Part shown: piece after piece, positions 11,450 to 18,880 of the stretch
Layout: every line of letters starts with the position of its first letter
Numbering within the stretch: position 1 is the stretch's first letter
DNA from: Candidatus Zixiibacteriota bacterium
Lineage (GTDB): Bacteria; Zixibacteria; MSB-5A5; CAIYYT01
NCBI GenBank assembly: GCA_020853795.1
Contig: JADYYF010000160.1
Location: 1 to 37,610, forward strand
Direction: 5' to 3'
Length of the DNA stretch: 37,610 nt
Made by a program: the position numbers and the translations under genes
The notes under the pieces: generated by a model
Told to the model about the DNA's origin: nothing
Database searches by the model: none
The model's input: only the letters and a program-made list of their open reading frames with translations

Positions 11450-11481
11450 TCCGCCGAGGTTACAGAATCACGGAGGTTAGA

Positions 11482-12255
11482 ATGGGGTGGCGACAAACGG
11501 TCGTTGGTGTGGCCGCGTTGCTGGTGCTGGCGGCTACAGCTCTTGCGGATGAGATCGAGCCGCCGGATTATCTGGCAGAATTGAAGGCCAAAAAGGACAC
11601 CACGACGATCAGGCCGCGAAGCTTCGGTGTCGTGGTTTCGGGTGAGTTGGGAGCGCCCCTTGGTGGACGAGATTTCCGAACAGAAGTCTCGCAGGTCCAA
11701 AGCGCATCCATCGGCGTCTTCTGGCGTTCGCGGCTCAATCGCACGGACTATGCCAGTTTCACCACAATTTTGACATTCCACCATGAGCGGCATACGCCCG
11801 ATCCCGAAGCGATTGTTGATCGCTATCGAGACTATTTGGGGCTGCCGCCCGATGCATTTCAATCAAGCGGCGGGCAGCGGAGGATCGACGCGGTTCTTTT
11901 GGAAGAAGCGATTGTCGCGCCGTGGATCGACAAGCTGGTGACGCCGCACATTCGGCTTGGCGGCGGAATCGGCCGCTACTACGTCAAGGATCTGGTCGTA
12001 GACTGGGACTGGCTGCGGTTCATCTATCAGGGATACGACGAGTGGATCGGCATCCTTGCCGCGGCGATCGGTGTTACCCGCGATATTGGCGCGCGCAGCT
12101 TCGTCGCACTGGAAGTCAGAGCACTCATGTTTGGCTCGCTCGATGAGCAGGAAGATTACGTTGACGTCCCGGCCGAACCCACACACCCGCCACAACGCAG
12201 CCAGACACCGGTGTCGGTTGGAGCGCACCTGACCGTCGGAATCGGCATTTTCTGA
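11482..12255 (+). CDS. Exported protein, possible outer-membrane beta-barrel, unknown function
   Basis: A 257-residue protein with a clear signal peptide (MGWRQTVVGVAALLVLAATALA, cut after ALA at about 22). The mature part alternates polar and hydrophobic residues in short Gly-rich strands (FGVVVSGELGAPLGG, IRLGGGIGRYYVKDL, VSVGAHLTVGIGIF) and ends in Phe, the usual C-terminal residue of outer-membrane barrels. The size would suit an 8-stranded OmpA/OmpW-like barrel. I recognise no specific family. GGAGG lies seven bases before the ATG and a good promoter precedes it. It appears to be a single-gene transcript. Confidence 0.65.
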   Translation: MGWRQTVVGVAALLVLAATALADEIEPPDYLAELKAKKDTTTIRPRSFGVVVSGELGAPLGGRDFRTEVSQVQSASIGVFWRSRLNRTDYASFTTILTFHHERHTPDPEAIVDRYRDYLGLPPDAFQSSGGQRRIDAVLLEEAIVAPWIDKLVTPHIRLGGGIGRYYVKDLVVDWDWLRFIYQGYDEWIGILAAAIGVTRDIGARSFVALEVRALMFGSLDEQEDYVDVPAEPTHPPQRSQTPVSVGAHLTVGIGIF

Positions 12256-12364
12256 GTACCTTGAATCTGATTCCAGATTCCGCGCGGACCTTATCCGACA
12301 GTCCACGCCTTGCCTATCCTGCCCCGGAACTCCTCACGAAATCCCCGGTTATACCAACACCAGT

Positions 12365-12393
12365 CGCCGCAAGCGAAACTGCGGGTTGCGGCG
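12365..12393. terminator. Hairpin CGCCGCAA / TTGCGGCG, possible terminator
   Basis: Eight-base arms (12365-12372, 12386-12393) with a 13-base loop, followed by TAATTTATAA, about 110 bases after the stop at 12255 and before the bacilliredoxin gene. It is a plausible but T-poor terminator. Confidence 0.35.
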
Positions 12394-12470
12394 TAATTTA
12401 TAAGCGGATCGGCGAGTAGATCAGTCGATCTTAGCGAAATCGGTGAACGAATAATTCGAGGAAATACAGA

Positions 12471-12881
12471 ATGTATCCAGAAGAACTCATTACTCCGATG
12501 CGTAAGGAACTCTCGGGCGTCGGGTTTCAGGAATGGAAGACGGCGGCGGATGTCGAAAAAGGTTTGAACGAGAAAGGCTCAGTGCTGCTCGTGTTCAACT
12601 CGGTCTGCGGCTGCGCGGCGGGCAATGCGCGCCCGGGAATCAAGCTGGCACTTAAGCACAAGAAGTTGCCGCAGCGGTTTGCCACGGTGTTTGCCGGCCA
12701 GGATGTCGAGGCCACTCAAAGCGCGCGCAAACATACGGTCGGCTATCCGCCCTCCTCGCCGTCAGTGGCGCTGTTCAAGGACGGCAAGCTGGTCTATATG
12801 ATGGAGCGGCACGATATCGAGGGGCATCATCCGCAAACGATCGCCGAGAACCTGACGCACGCGTTCGAAGCGTACCTGTAG
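12471..12881 (+). CDS. BrxA/BrxB-type bacilliredoxin (YphP/YqiW family)
   Basis: A 136-residue cytoplasmic protein, the standard length for the family once called DUF1094. It has the N-terminal MYPEELITPMRKEL segment and the diagnostic CGC active site in SVCGCAAGNARPG (Cys46, Cys48). Family members remove bacillithiol from mixed disulfides on oxidised proteins, so the presence of this gene hints that the organism makes bacillithiol or a related thiol; the biosynthetic genes are not in this window. The start is fixed by GAGG nine bases upstream and by homology of the first residues. It stands alone, with an inverted repeat downstream. Confidence 0.9.
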   Translation: MYPEELITPMRKELSGVGFQEWKTAADVEKGLNEKGSVLLVFNSVCGCAAGNARPGIKLALKHKKLPQRFATVFAGQDVEATQSARKHTVGYPPSSPSVALFKDGKLVYMMERHDIEGHHPQTIAENLTHAFEAYL

Positions 12882-12906
12882 ATCGATCTTAGATTTTCGT
12901 AATCGG

Positions 12907-12961
12907 CACCCTCACTCAAATCTCGTATCCCGACCCGGGAATCGGCGATTGAGCGGGGGTG
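12907..12961 (+). terminator. Imperfect inverted repeat after the bacilliredoxin gene
   Basis: CACCC...CTCAAATC (12907-12922) pairs imperfectly with GATTGAG...GGGTG (12947-12961), enclosing a CCCGACCCGGG stretch; TTGTTGCTT follows. Position 25 bases after the stop fits a terminator, but the stem has mismatches. Confidence 0.35.
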
Positions 12962-13221
12962 TTGTTGCTTAGACATCACAGGCAGGGCCGTGAGCCGGCA
13001 AAGCGTGCTTGTGGGCGCGTTTCATGGCCGATTGCACCGAACCGAGTTGTCCGGCCGCAAGTCACCGCCATCGTCTTGAGAAAAATTTCACGAGAAGTTA
13101 ACTTTGCCGCAACCTTTTCAGACCGAGAGAGTTTATATTACATAATTCACTACCGTCGGGTGGATTTCCAGAAGTGATTGACATTATCGGAGCGGGGCTT
13201 ACATTGTAGGTCTACATTATC
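12962..13221. other. Intergenic region before the MacAB-like operon
   Basis: No credible gene. An open frame at 12959-13177 lacks a ribosome binding site and gives an Arg-rich product typical of chance frames. The right end holds a candidate promoter for the adaptor gene; the AT-rich block at about 13080-13150 could be a regulatory region but shows no clear dyad. Confidence 0.4.
13178..13205 (+). promoter_or_regulatory. Candidate promoter for the MacAB-like operon
   Basis: TTGACA (13178-13183) and TACATT (13200-13205) with a 16-base spacer, ending 16 bases before the ATG at 13222. The implied leader is very short and only a weak AGGT precedes the start, so translation may start near the 5' end of the message. 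Confidence 0.45.
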
Positions 13222-14418
13222 ATGAGTGAGTTTAAAGCTAGTGATGCCGACCTTTCGGCGCTGAAATTGGATAAACGACACAAGACCGGTGCGCCGGGGC
13301 GTTGGCGTAAGTGGTTGCACCTGTTGTGGTTGCTGATCCCGATCGCGGGTTACCTGGTATACCGAATCGGGCTGCACGAGATCACACCGGCCACCAAAGT
13401 GCGCAGCGCGACGGCGCAAATGTTGACCGGCTCGGAAGCGCAAGCGGAGCTGGTGGCGACCGGTTATGTCGTGGCACAGGTCAAGGCGGCCGTGTCATCG
13501 AAAGCGACGGGGCGGCTGGAGGTTCTGAACGTCGAAGAGGGGGATGTAGTCAAAGCCGGCGAGGTTCTGGCGATTATCGAGAATTCCGATGTCAAAGCGG
13601 ATCTGGAGCGGATGAAGGCGAATTTGGCGATGGCGCGAGCCGATTCCACCGACGCGTACATCAAGCTCAATCGTGCCAACGGATTGATCAAGACCGGCTC
13701 GACGACTCAGGATATCGTCGACGAGATGAAGGCCAACTATGATCGTGCTAAGGCAGCGGTGGCGGTGGCGTCGGCGGGCGTGCAATACGCCGAAGTGGCG
13801 GTCGAGAACACCATCATTCGCGCGCCGTTTGACGGCACAGTGCTCTCCAAGGACGCCGATGTCGGCGAGATGGTAGCGCCGTTCTCTTCGGCGGGGTCAT
13901 CGCGCGGCGCCGTCGTCACGCTGGCGGATATGAGTTCGCTTGAGGTAGAAGCCGATGTTTCGGAATCGAATATCTACAAAGTCAACGCCGGTCAGCCGTG
14001 CGAGATCATTCTGGACGCCTATCCCGGAGTTCGGTACCCGGGGCGTGTGAAGAAGATCGTGCCAACGGCAGATCGTTCGCGCGCGACGGTCATGACGAAA
14101 ATCGCATTTACCCAGATCGATGAGAAAGTTCTGCCGGAAATGTCGGCGCGGGTGAATTTCCTGCCGGAGAAAACTGGAGGCGCGGAGAAGCCGCAGACGC
14201 CGGTGCTGGCGGTGCCGAAATCGACGATCAGCAATCGCAACGGGCGCTCGGTCGTATTCAAGATCATCGGGCAAAACGTTCAGGAAGTTGCCGTGACAAT
14301 CGGGCGCGAACTGGGAACGTTTACCGAGATCCTATCCGGCCTGGTGCCGGGAGATCAAGTGGTTGTATCGCCGCCGGGGGCGCTGAAGTCGGGCGACAAA
14401 ATCGAATTATCGCAATAG
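13222..14418 (+). CDS. Periplasmic adaptor (membrane fusion) protein, MacA/HlyD type
   Basis: A 398-residue protein anchored by one N-terminal membrane helix (about 31-49, after a basic stretch RWRKW). The order is that of RND/MacA-type adaptors: a biotinyl-lipoyl half-motif (GRLEVLNVEEGDVVKAGEVL, about 95-115), an alpha-helical hairpin rich in Ala/Glu/Lys (about 120-190), the second half-motif (IIRAPFDGTVLSKDADVGE), then beta-barrel and membrane-proximal domains. It would link the inner-membrane ABC permeases encoded downstream to an outer-membrane channel. No outer-membrane TolC-like gene is in the operon. The following ATPase gene starts 22 bases later behind AAGGAAG. Confidence 0.88.
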   Translation: MSEFKASDADLSALKLDKRHKTGAPGRWRKWLHLLWLLIPIAGYLVYRIGLHEITPATKVRSATAQMLTGSEAQAELVATGYVVAQVKAAVSSKATGRLEVLNVEEGDVVKAGEVLAIIENSDVKADLERMKANLAMARADSTDAYIKLNRANGLIKTGSTTQDIVDEMKANYDRAKAAVAVASAGVQYAEVAVENTIIRAPFDGTVLSKDADVGEMVAPFSSAGSSRGAVVTLADMSSLEVEADVSESNIYKVNAGQPCEIILDAYPGVRYPGRVKKIVPTADRSRATVMTKIAFTQIDEKVLPEMSARVNFLPEKTGGAEKPQTPVLAVPKSTISNRNGRSVVFKIIGQNVQEVAVTIGRELGTFTEILSGLVPGDQVVVSPPGALKSGDKIELSQ

Positions 14419-14440
14419 GACAATAGAACAAAGGAAGAGC

Positions 14441-15115
14441 ATGACCGAGACTTTAGTCCAGGTGCGCAATGTCTCCAAGTCGTATTACCGCGATTCGCTG
14501 GAGATTCCGGTATTGCGCAACATCAGTTTTGACATCCCGGCCGGGCAGTTTCTGGCTTTGATGGGTCCCTCGGGATCCGGCAAGACAACCCTGCTCAATT
14601 TGATTTCCGGTATTGACCAACCGACCGCCGGCGATCTGATGGTCGCGGGGGAAAACATCGCCCGACTGAGCCAGGGACAGTTGGCCAAGTGGCGCTCGCA
14701 GCATATTGGCTTGGTGTTTCAGTTCTACAACCTGCTGCCGGTGTTGACGGCGTACGAAAATGTTGAGCTGCCCCTGCTGCTGTACAAACTTTCCAAAGCC
14801 GACCGCCGCAAGCGCGTCGAAACGGCGCTCTCGATTGTCGGTCTCGGCGACCGCATGGATCACTACCCGCGACAGTTGTCGGGCGGTCAGGAACAACGCG
14901 TAGCCATTGCGCGCGCCATTGTCGCCGATCCGACGTTGCTGCTGGCCGACGAACCGACCGGTGATTTGGACAAGGCCTCGGCGGAAGAGATCATGACCCT
15001 GCTGACGCGGCTGAACAAGGAGTTCAACAAGACCATCATCATGGTGACGCACGATCCCCGCGCGGCGGACAAGGCCTCGTTGATCCGAAACCTCGACAAA
15101 GGCGAGCTGGCGTAA
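14441..15115 (+). CDS. ABC transporter ATP-binding protein, MacB/LolD type
   Basis: A 224-residue ATPase that powers the adjacent permeases. Walker A GPSGSGKTT is at 42-50, the signature LSGGQEQR at 146-153, Walker B LLLADEPTGDLD at 166-177 and the switch histidine in MVTHDPRA. The ENVELPLLL segment before the signature is characteristic of the MacB/LolD/FtsE group, which drives mechanotransmission rather than classical import. The ATG is preceded by AAGGAAG; the stop lies four bases before the first permease gene. Confidence 0.94.
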   Translation: MTETLVQVRNVSKSYYRDSLEIPVLRNISFDIPAGQFLALMGPSGSGKTTLLNLISGIDQPTAGDLMVAGENIARLSQGQLAKWRSQHIGLVFQFYNLLPVLTAYENVELPLLLYKLSKADRRKRVETALSIVGLGDRMDHYPRQLSGGQEQRVAIARAIVADPTLLLADEPTGDLDKASAEEIMTLLTRLNKEFNKTIIMVTHDPRAADKASLIRNLDKGELA

Positions 15116-15119
15116 CGAT

Positions 15120-16274
15120 ATGCTGATGAAATTGATTCTTCGTAACGCGCTCCGCCACAAGCTGCGTACGATTCTGACCATTTTGGGTCTGGCCGTTGCG
15201 GTGATGGCGTTCGGGCTGATTCGCACGGTGATCGATGCCTGGCACGCAGGTGTCGAAGCCGCAGCGCCGGATCGGCTCATTACCCGGCATGCCGTGTCGA
15301 TCGTGATGACCCTGCCGCTCTCGTATCGCGATCAGCTGCTCAAGGTTGACGGCGTTAAAGATGTGACCTACGCCAACTGGTTTGGCGGCATCTATGTCGA
15401 CCCGGACAACTTCTTCGCGCAGTTTGCAGTAGACAAGGACAGCTACTTCCGCATTTTCCCGGAATTTCAGATTTCCGCCGAGGCCAAGCAGGCGTTTGAC
15501 GCAAATATCCGCGCGGTCATCGTCGGTCAAAAACTGGCGGATCGGTTTGGCTGGAAAGTCGGCGACCGCGTAACTCTGATCGGCACGATCTATCCCGGTG
15601 ACTGGGACTTTGATGTCGTCGGGATTTATAAGGGGCGCGACGAGACAATTGACGAGTCGGCGTGGTTTATGCGCTGGGACTATCTCGACGAACGGGTCAA
15701 GCAGGAGTTCCCCGGGCGCTCCGGCGAGATCGGCTGGTACGCACTGCAGTTGGCTGACCCCAATCGCGCCGCGGAGATTTCGGCGGCGGTTGATGCGCAT
15801 TTCAAGAATTCCTCGTTTGAAACGCTGACCGAGACCGAGAAGGCCTTTGCGATGTCGTTCGTGCAAATGTCGAGCGCCATTCTCGTGCTGATGACAGTGA
15901 TGTCGTGGCTGATCATCGGCGTGATCATGATGGTTCTGATCAACACGATGGTGATGACGGCGCGCGAGCGGATCACCGAGCACGCGTTTATGAAGTCCAT
16001 GGGCTTCCAGAACTACCATCTTTTTGGCCTGATCACGGGCGAATCGCTGGTGATCTCGGCCCTGGGCGCCGGACTCGGATTAATCCTGCTGGCGATGATG
16101 GTCAATGTCATGAAAGCCGGCCTGAGCGCCTGGTTCCCGATCTTCACCGTCCAGCCGTTGACCTGGATTTTGGTCGTGGTGATTGCGGTGGCGATCGGAT
16201 TGGTGGCGGCAATCTTCCCGGTACAAAAGGCGCTGCGCATGCGGATTATCGACGGCCTGCGCGTCGTGGATTGA
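15120..16274 (+). CDS. ABC transporter permease, FtsX/MacB type (first)
   Basis: A 384-residue permease with the MacB plan: one N-terminal membrane helix (about 15-33), a ~230-residue periplasmic domain (MacB-PCD like, with YANWFGGIY and VVGIYKGRDE), then three C-terminal helices with the FtsX segment INTMVMTARERITEHAFMKSMG, matching the usual ERxxExxxxxxxG coupling motif. It pairs with the second permease at 16284. Both depend on the ATPase at 14441. Substrate unknown; relatives export peptides, lipoproteins or macrolides. A second in-frame ATG six bases downstream is an alternative start. Confidence 0.9.
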   Translation: MLMKLILRNALRHKLRTILTILGLAVAVMAFGLIRTVIDAWHAGVEAAAPDRLITRHAVSIVMTLPLSYRDQLLKVDGVKDVTYANWFGGIYVDPDNFFAQFAVDKDSYFRIFPEFQISAEAKQAFDANIRAVIVGQKLADRFGWKVGDRVTLIGTIYPGDWDFDVVGIYKGRDETIDESAWFMRWDYLDERVKQEFPGRSGEIGWYALQLADPNRAAEISAAVDAHFKNSSFETLTETEKAFAMSFVQMSSAILVLMTVMSWLIIGVIMMVLINTMVMTARERITEHAFMKSMGFQNYHLFGLITGESLVISALGAGLGLILLAMMVNVMKAGLSAWFPIFTVQPLTWILVVVIAVAIGLVAAIFPVQKALRMRIIDGLRVVD

Positions 16275-16283
16275 TGAGGTGCA

Positions 16284-17453
16284 ATGATGATTCCTCCGAG
16301 TTATACGATAAGAAATCTAGTCAATCATAAGATCACCTCGGCATTGACGGTCCTGGGTGTGACGCTGGTGGTGTTTGTGTTCACCGCCGTTTTGATGCTC
16401 GCGCACGGGCTGCTTGAGACGTTAGTGACAACCGGGGCTGACGACAATATTGTCGTGATCCGCAAGGCCTCGCAGACCGAGGTCACCTCGATCGTTTCGG
16501 GCGAGCAGGCCGACATCGTGTCAACCTTCCCCGAAATCAAGCAGGACAGCGAAGGCAAGGCTGAGTGCACGCGCGAGATGTACGCGATCATCAGCCTGGC
16601 GAAACGCAGCGAGGAGGGAACTTCCAACATCGCGGTACGCGGTGTCACCGAGAAGTCTCTGACGCTGCGGCCCGACGTGAAGATCATTGAAGGCCGGATG
16701 TTCCGGCCGGGTACGGCGGAAATCATCGCCGGCAAGTCGGTGGCGCGTCGCTTCCGTGGCTGCGAGGTCGGCGAGACGGTGCGCTTCAACGCGCGCGATT
16801 GGACCGTCGTCGGCGTGTTCGACGCCGCCGGCACGGCGTTCGACTCCGAAATCTGGGGGGATATCGCGCAAATGCAGGATGTGTTCCGGCGCGGCGACTA
16901 CGTCTCCTCAATCACGATGAAGCTGAACGATCCGTCGCAATTGGCGGCGGTGCAGTCGCGGATCGAGGGTGATCCGCGGTTGCCCTTGGAGGCCAAGGCG
17001 GAGAAGGAGTACTACAAAGCGCAATCCAAGGCGACGACCGAGTTCATCACGCTGGTGGGAATCTTGATCTGCGTGATCTTCTCCTTCGGCGCTGTTGTTG
17101 GCGCGATGATTACGATGTACGCCGCCGTGGCGAATCGCACCAAAGAGATCGGCACGCTGCGCGCGCTGGGCTTCAGCCGCCTGAGCATCCTGTTCACATT
17201 CTTGTTTGAGGCAGTACTGATCAGTCTGATCGGCGGCGTGCTCGGGTTGGCGGCGGCCAGTTTCCTGAAATTCGTGCAGGTGTCGACGGTCAATTTCAAC
17301 ACGTTTACGGAGTTGGCCTTCAATTTCAGCCTCAATCTCCCGACGGCGATCGCGGCCCTGATTTTTGCGCTCGCGATGGGCTTTATCGGCGGTTTCCTGC
17401 CGGCGGTCCGCGCTTCGCGACTCAAGATCGTTGACTCGCTGCGCACAACTTAG
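16284..17453 (+). CDS. ABC transporter permease, FtsX/MacB type (second)
   Basis: A 389-residue permease with the same plan as its neighbour: N-terminal helix (about 18-40), large periplasmic domain and three C-terminal helices, with ANRTKEIGTLRALGFS as the FtsX coupling segment. The two permeases differ clearly in sequence, so the transporter is probably a heterodimer, unlike the homodimeric MacB of E. coli, where the ATPase is also fused. GAGGT lies just before the ATG with short spacing. It ends the operon; the tRNA-Gln promoter follows within 60 bases. Confidence 0.9.
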   Translation: MMIPPSYTIRNLVNHKITSALTVLGVTLVVFVFTAVLMLAHGLLETLVTTGADDNIVVIRKASQTEVTSIVSGEQADIVSTFPEIKQDSEGKAECTREMYAIISLAKRSEEGTSNIAVRGVTEKSLTLRPDVKIIEGRMFRPGTAEIIAGKSVARRFRGCEVGETVRFNARDWTVVGVFDAAGTAFDSEIWGDIAQMQDVFRRGDYVSSITMKLNDPSQLAAVQSRIEGDPRLPLEAKAEKEYYKAQSKATTEFITLVGILICVIFSFGAVVGAMITMYAAVANRTKEIGTLRALGFSRLSILFTFLFEAVLISLIGGVLGLAAASFLKFVQVSTVNFNTFTELAFNFSLNLPTAIAALIFALAMGFIGGFLPAVRASRLKIVDSLRTT

Positions 17454-17511
17454 TCGGGCGACGCCGAAATCGGGAGGGAGAACACCGAGCGGCCTGGCGA
17501 CATTAAAGCTG

Positions 17512-17540
17512 TTGACAGGCCGAGGGGCTGCCGATATATT
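17512..17540 (+). promoter_or_regulatory. Promoter of tRNA-Gln
   Basis: TTGACA (17512-17517), a 17-base spacer and TATATT (17535-17540): near-consensus, 17 bases before the mature tRNA start. It serves as a local reference for the vegetative promoter of this organism. Confidence 0.8.
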
Positions 17541-17557
17541 CTGCAGACAAGTTCGCC

Positions 17558-17628
17558 TGGGACATGGTGAAATGGTATCACAGCTGACTCTGGATCAGTT
17601 ATTCGGGGTTCGAATCCCTGTGTCCCAG
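17558..17628 (+). tRNA. tRNA-Gln (anticodon CUG)
   Basis: Folds as a full cloverleaf of 71 bases: acceptor TGGGACA/TGTCCCA, D arm GTG...CAC, anticodon stem GCTGA/TCAGT with loop CTCTGGA (anticodon CTG, reads CAG), a four-base variable loop, and T arm CGGGG-TTCGAAT-CCCTG. The first acceptor pair is the weak U-A pair typical of tRNA-Gln. The discriminator is G at 17628 and CCA is not encoded (CTTT follows). Confidence 0.93.
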
Positions 17629-17689
17629 CTTTAGAACCCGTCGCCGCATCCCCCCATGTGAATTTTTTCGCAAAAATGCAAAGATTTGC

Positions 17690-17744
17690 TTGACAAAAGG
17701 CAAATCGGACTATATTTACAGATTACAGAGTCCGATATCTTGTA
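17690..17744 (+). promoter_or_regulatory. Promoter and operator of the Rrf2-type regulator
   Basis: TTGACA at 17690-17695 with a -10 box TATTTA (17713-17718, 17-base spacer) or TATATT (17711-17716). Just downstream is ACAGAGTCCGATATCTTGTA (17725-17744), repeated with one change before the cytochrome-nosZ genes. An inverted pair ATCGGAC (17704-17710) and GTCCGAT (17730-17736) also brackets the -10 box. Placement over the transcription start suggests autorepression by the Rrf2 protein; this is inference. Confidence 0.65.
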
Positions 17745-17756
17745 TTGGAGATGTTG

Positions 17757-18188
17757 ATGTTATCCAAGAGCTGTGTTTATGCGATTCGAGCGGCGTTGCT
17801 GGTTTCGGTCAAGAGCTACCGGCAGGACAAGCACTTTGTGCCGATCCGTGAACTGGCCGAGGAACTCGATTTGTCCTTTCACTTCCTCACCAAGATTCTC
17901 CAATATCTGACCGAAGCCAAGATCATGGAATCGTTCCGGGGACCGAACGGCGGCGTCGGACTGGCGCGACCGGCGGCGGAGATCTCTCTGCTGGACATCA
18001 TCAGCGCCATTGACGGCACGGACATGTTTTCGAGCTGTGTGCTCGGCCTGCCCGGTTGCGGTGAGAACACACCATGTCCGCTGCACGAGCAATGGGCCCG
18101 CAAGCGGGAAGAGCTGCGGCGGTTTTTTGAACGCTCCAACCTGGCCGGACTGTCGCGGAACGTCATCGCGGAAAAACTCCGCAACTAA
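17757..18188 (+). CDS. Rrf2-family transcriptional regulator with Fe-S cluster cysteines
   Basis: A 143-residue winged-helix regulator. The N-terminal MLSKSCVYAIRAALLV and the recognition segment FHFLTKILQYLTEAKIMESFRGPNGG (split here: FHFLTKILQYL, then RGPNGGVGLA) are characteristic of Rrf2. Three cysteines at 94, 101 and 107 (C-x6-C-x5-C) match the [2Fe-2S]/[4Fe-4S] ligand triplet of NsrR, IscR and RsrR. Given its position before cytochrome c and nosZ it may sense NO or redox state and control N2O respiration. I chose ATG 17757 because GGAG is six bases upstream; ATG 17751 and TTG 17745 are in-frame alternatives. A near-identical operator precedes both this gene and the next. Confidence 0.9.
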   Translation: MLSKSCVYAIRAALLVSVKSYRQDKHFVPIRELAEELDLSFHFLTKILQYLTEAKIMESFRGPNGGVGLARPAAEISLLDIISAIDGTDMFSSCVLGLPGCGENTPCPLHEQWARKREELRRFFERSNLAGLSRNVIAEKLRN

Positions 18189-18228
18189 GCCGGAGAGGCG
18201 GCCGAAACGATGTTTTGGTGCACCATTG

Positions 18229-18254
18229 CAGACAACAGACTCCGATATCTTGTA
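18229..18254 (+). promoter_or_regulatory. Second copy of the putative Rrf2 operator
   Basis: ACAGACTCCGATATCTTGTA at 18235-18254 matches the site before the Rrf2 gene at 19 of 20 bases; with six more bases upstream (CAGAnn) the match is 23 of 26. It lies 81 bases before the cytochrome c start. A promoter of the usual form is not obvious here, so the site may overlap a weak or activator-dependent promoter. Confidence 0.65.
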
Positions 18255-18334
18255 CATGAGAACCACATTTGGCGGATAATCAGGCCGACCGTTGTGTCCT
18301 CCGCGACGCGCGGTGGTCAGAAAGGATTAAACAG

Positions 18335-18829
18335 ATGTTTCAACGAATTGCGGTAATTGCTCTGGTACTGGCGGCAATTGGCATAACGGCCTATGTCGTC
18401 GGTTGCGCCGGTAAGCCGGAGACCGACGCCGAGCGCCTGGCCCGGTGGACGGCGGGTAACTTCACCAGCTTCGAACTCCAAAACGGCATCGGACCGATCA
18501 AGGAAAAGCTGGAGGTGGGGCCGGTTAATGCCAGCCGGGCGGCTCGCGGCGAAGAGCTGTTTACCCAGAAGTGTGCAACTTGCCACCAGTTAGACGGCAA
18601 GAAGACCGGGCCGGCGTTGCGCGAAATCACCAAGCGCCGCTCACCGGAGTACGTTTTGAATCAAATTCTAAATCCCGATCAAATGGGCAAGCTGCACCCG
18701 GACGGTAAGCAGATGGTTGCGCAGTACATGCAGTACATGACGATTCAGGGCATCACAATGGATGACGCGCGCGCGCTGTTGGACTTCCTGCGCAGTGAAG
18801 CTGACAAAGCACCGCAGGCGGCAAAATAA
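18335..18829 (+). CDS. Mono-heme cytochrome c lipoprotein of the nos cluster
   Basis: A 164-residue protein with signal peptide and lipobox VVGC (Cys24), then a class I cytochrome c domain: heme motif CATCHQ (Cys80, Cys83, His84), axial-ligand candidate Met117 in NPDQMGK, and a C-terminal helix (MDDARALLDFLRSE). It probably passes electrons to the CuA site of NosZ encoded next, as the NosC cytochromes do in other clade II clusters. ATG 18335 is chosen because AAAGGA lies upstream and it opens the signal peptide; the frame is open further upstream to 18269 without signal-like sequence. It sits 51 bases before nosZ, behind the putative Rrf2 operator. Confidence 0.88.
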   Translation: MFQRIAVIALVLAAIGITAYVVGCAGKPETDAERLARWTAGNFTSFELQNGIGPIKEKLEVGPVNASRAARGEELFTQKCATCHQLDGKKTGPALREITKRRSPEYVLNQILNPDQMGKLHPDGKQMVAQYMQYMTIQGITMDDARALLDFLRSEADKAPQAAK

Positions 18830-18880
18830 CCGGCGCAAGCTGGTCGCACGGGAGAAACCATGAAAGAAGGAGTTGAAACG

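Noticed and set aside
12959-13177. 72-codon open frame in the gap before the MacAB-like operon
   Set aside because: No start context, composition unlike a coding gene and overlap with a likely promoter region.
17535-17560. tRNA gene as a phage/island attachment site
   Set aside because: No integrase gene or direct repeat of the tRNA 3' end was found in the window.
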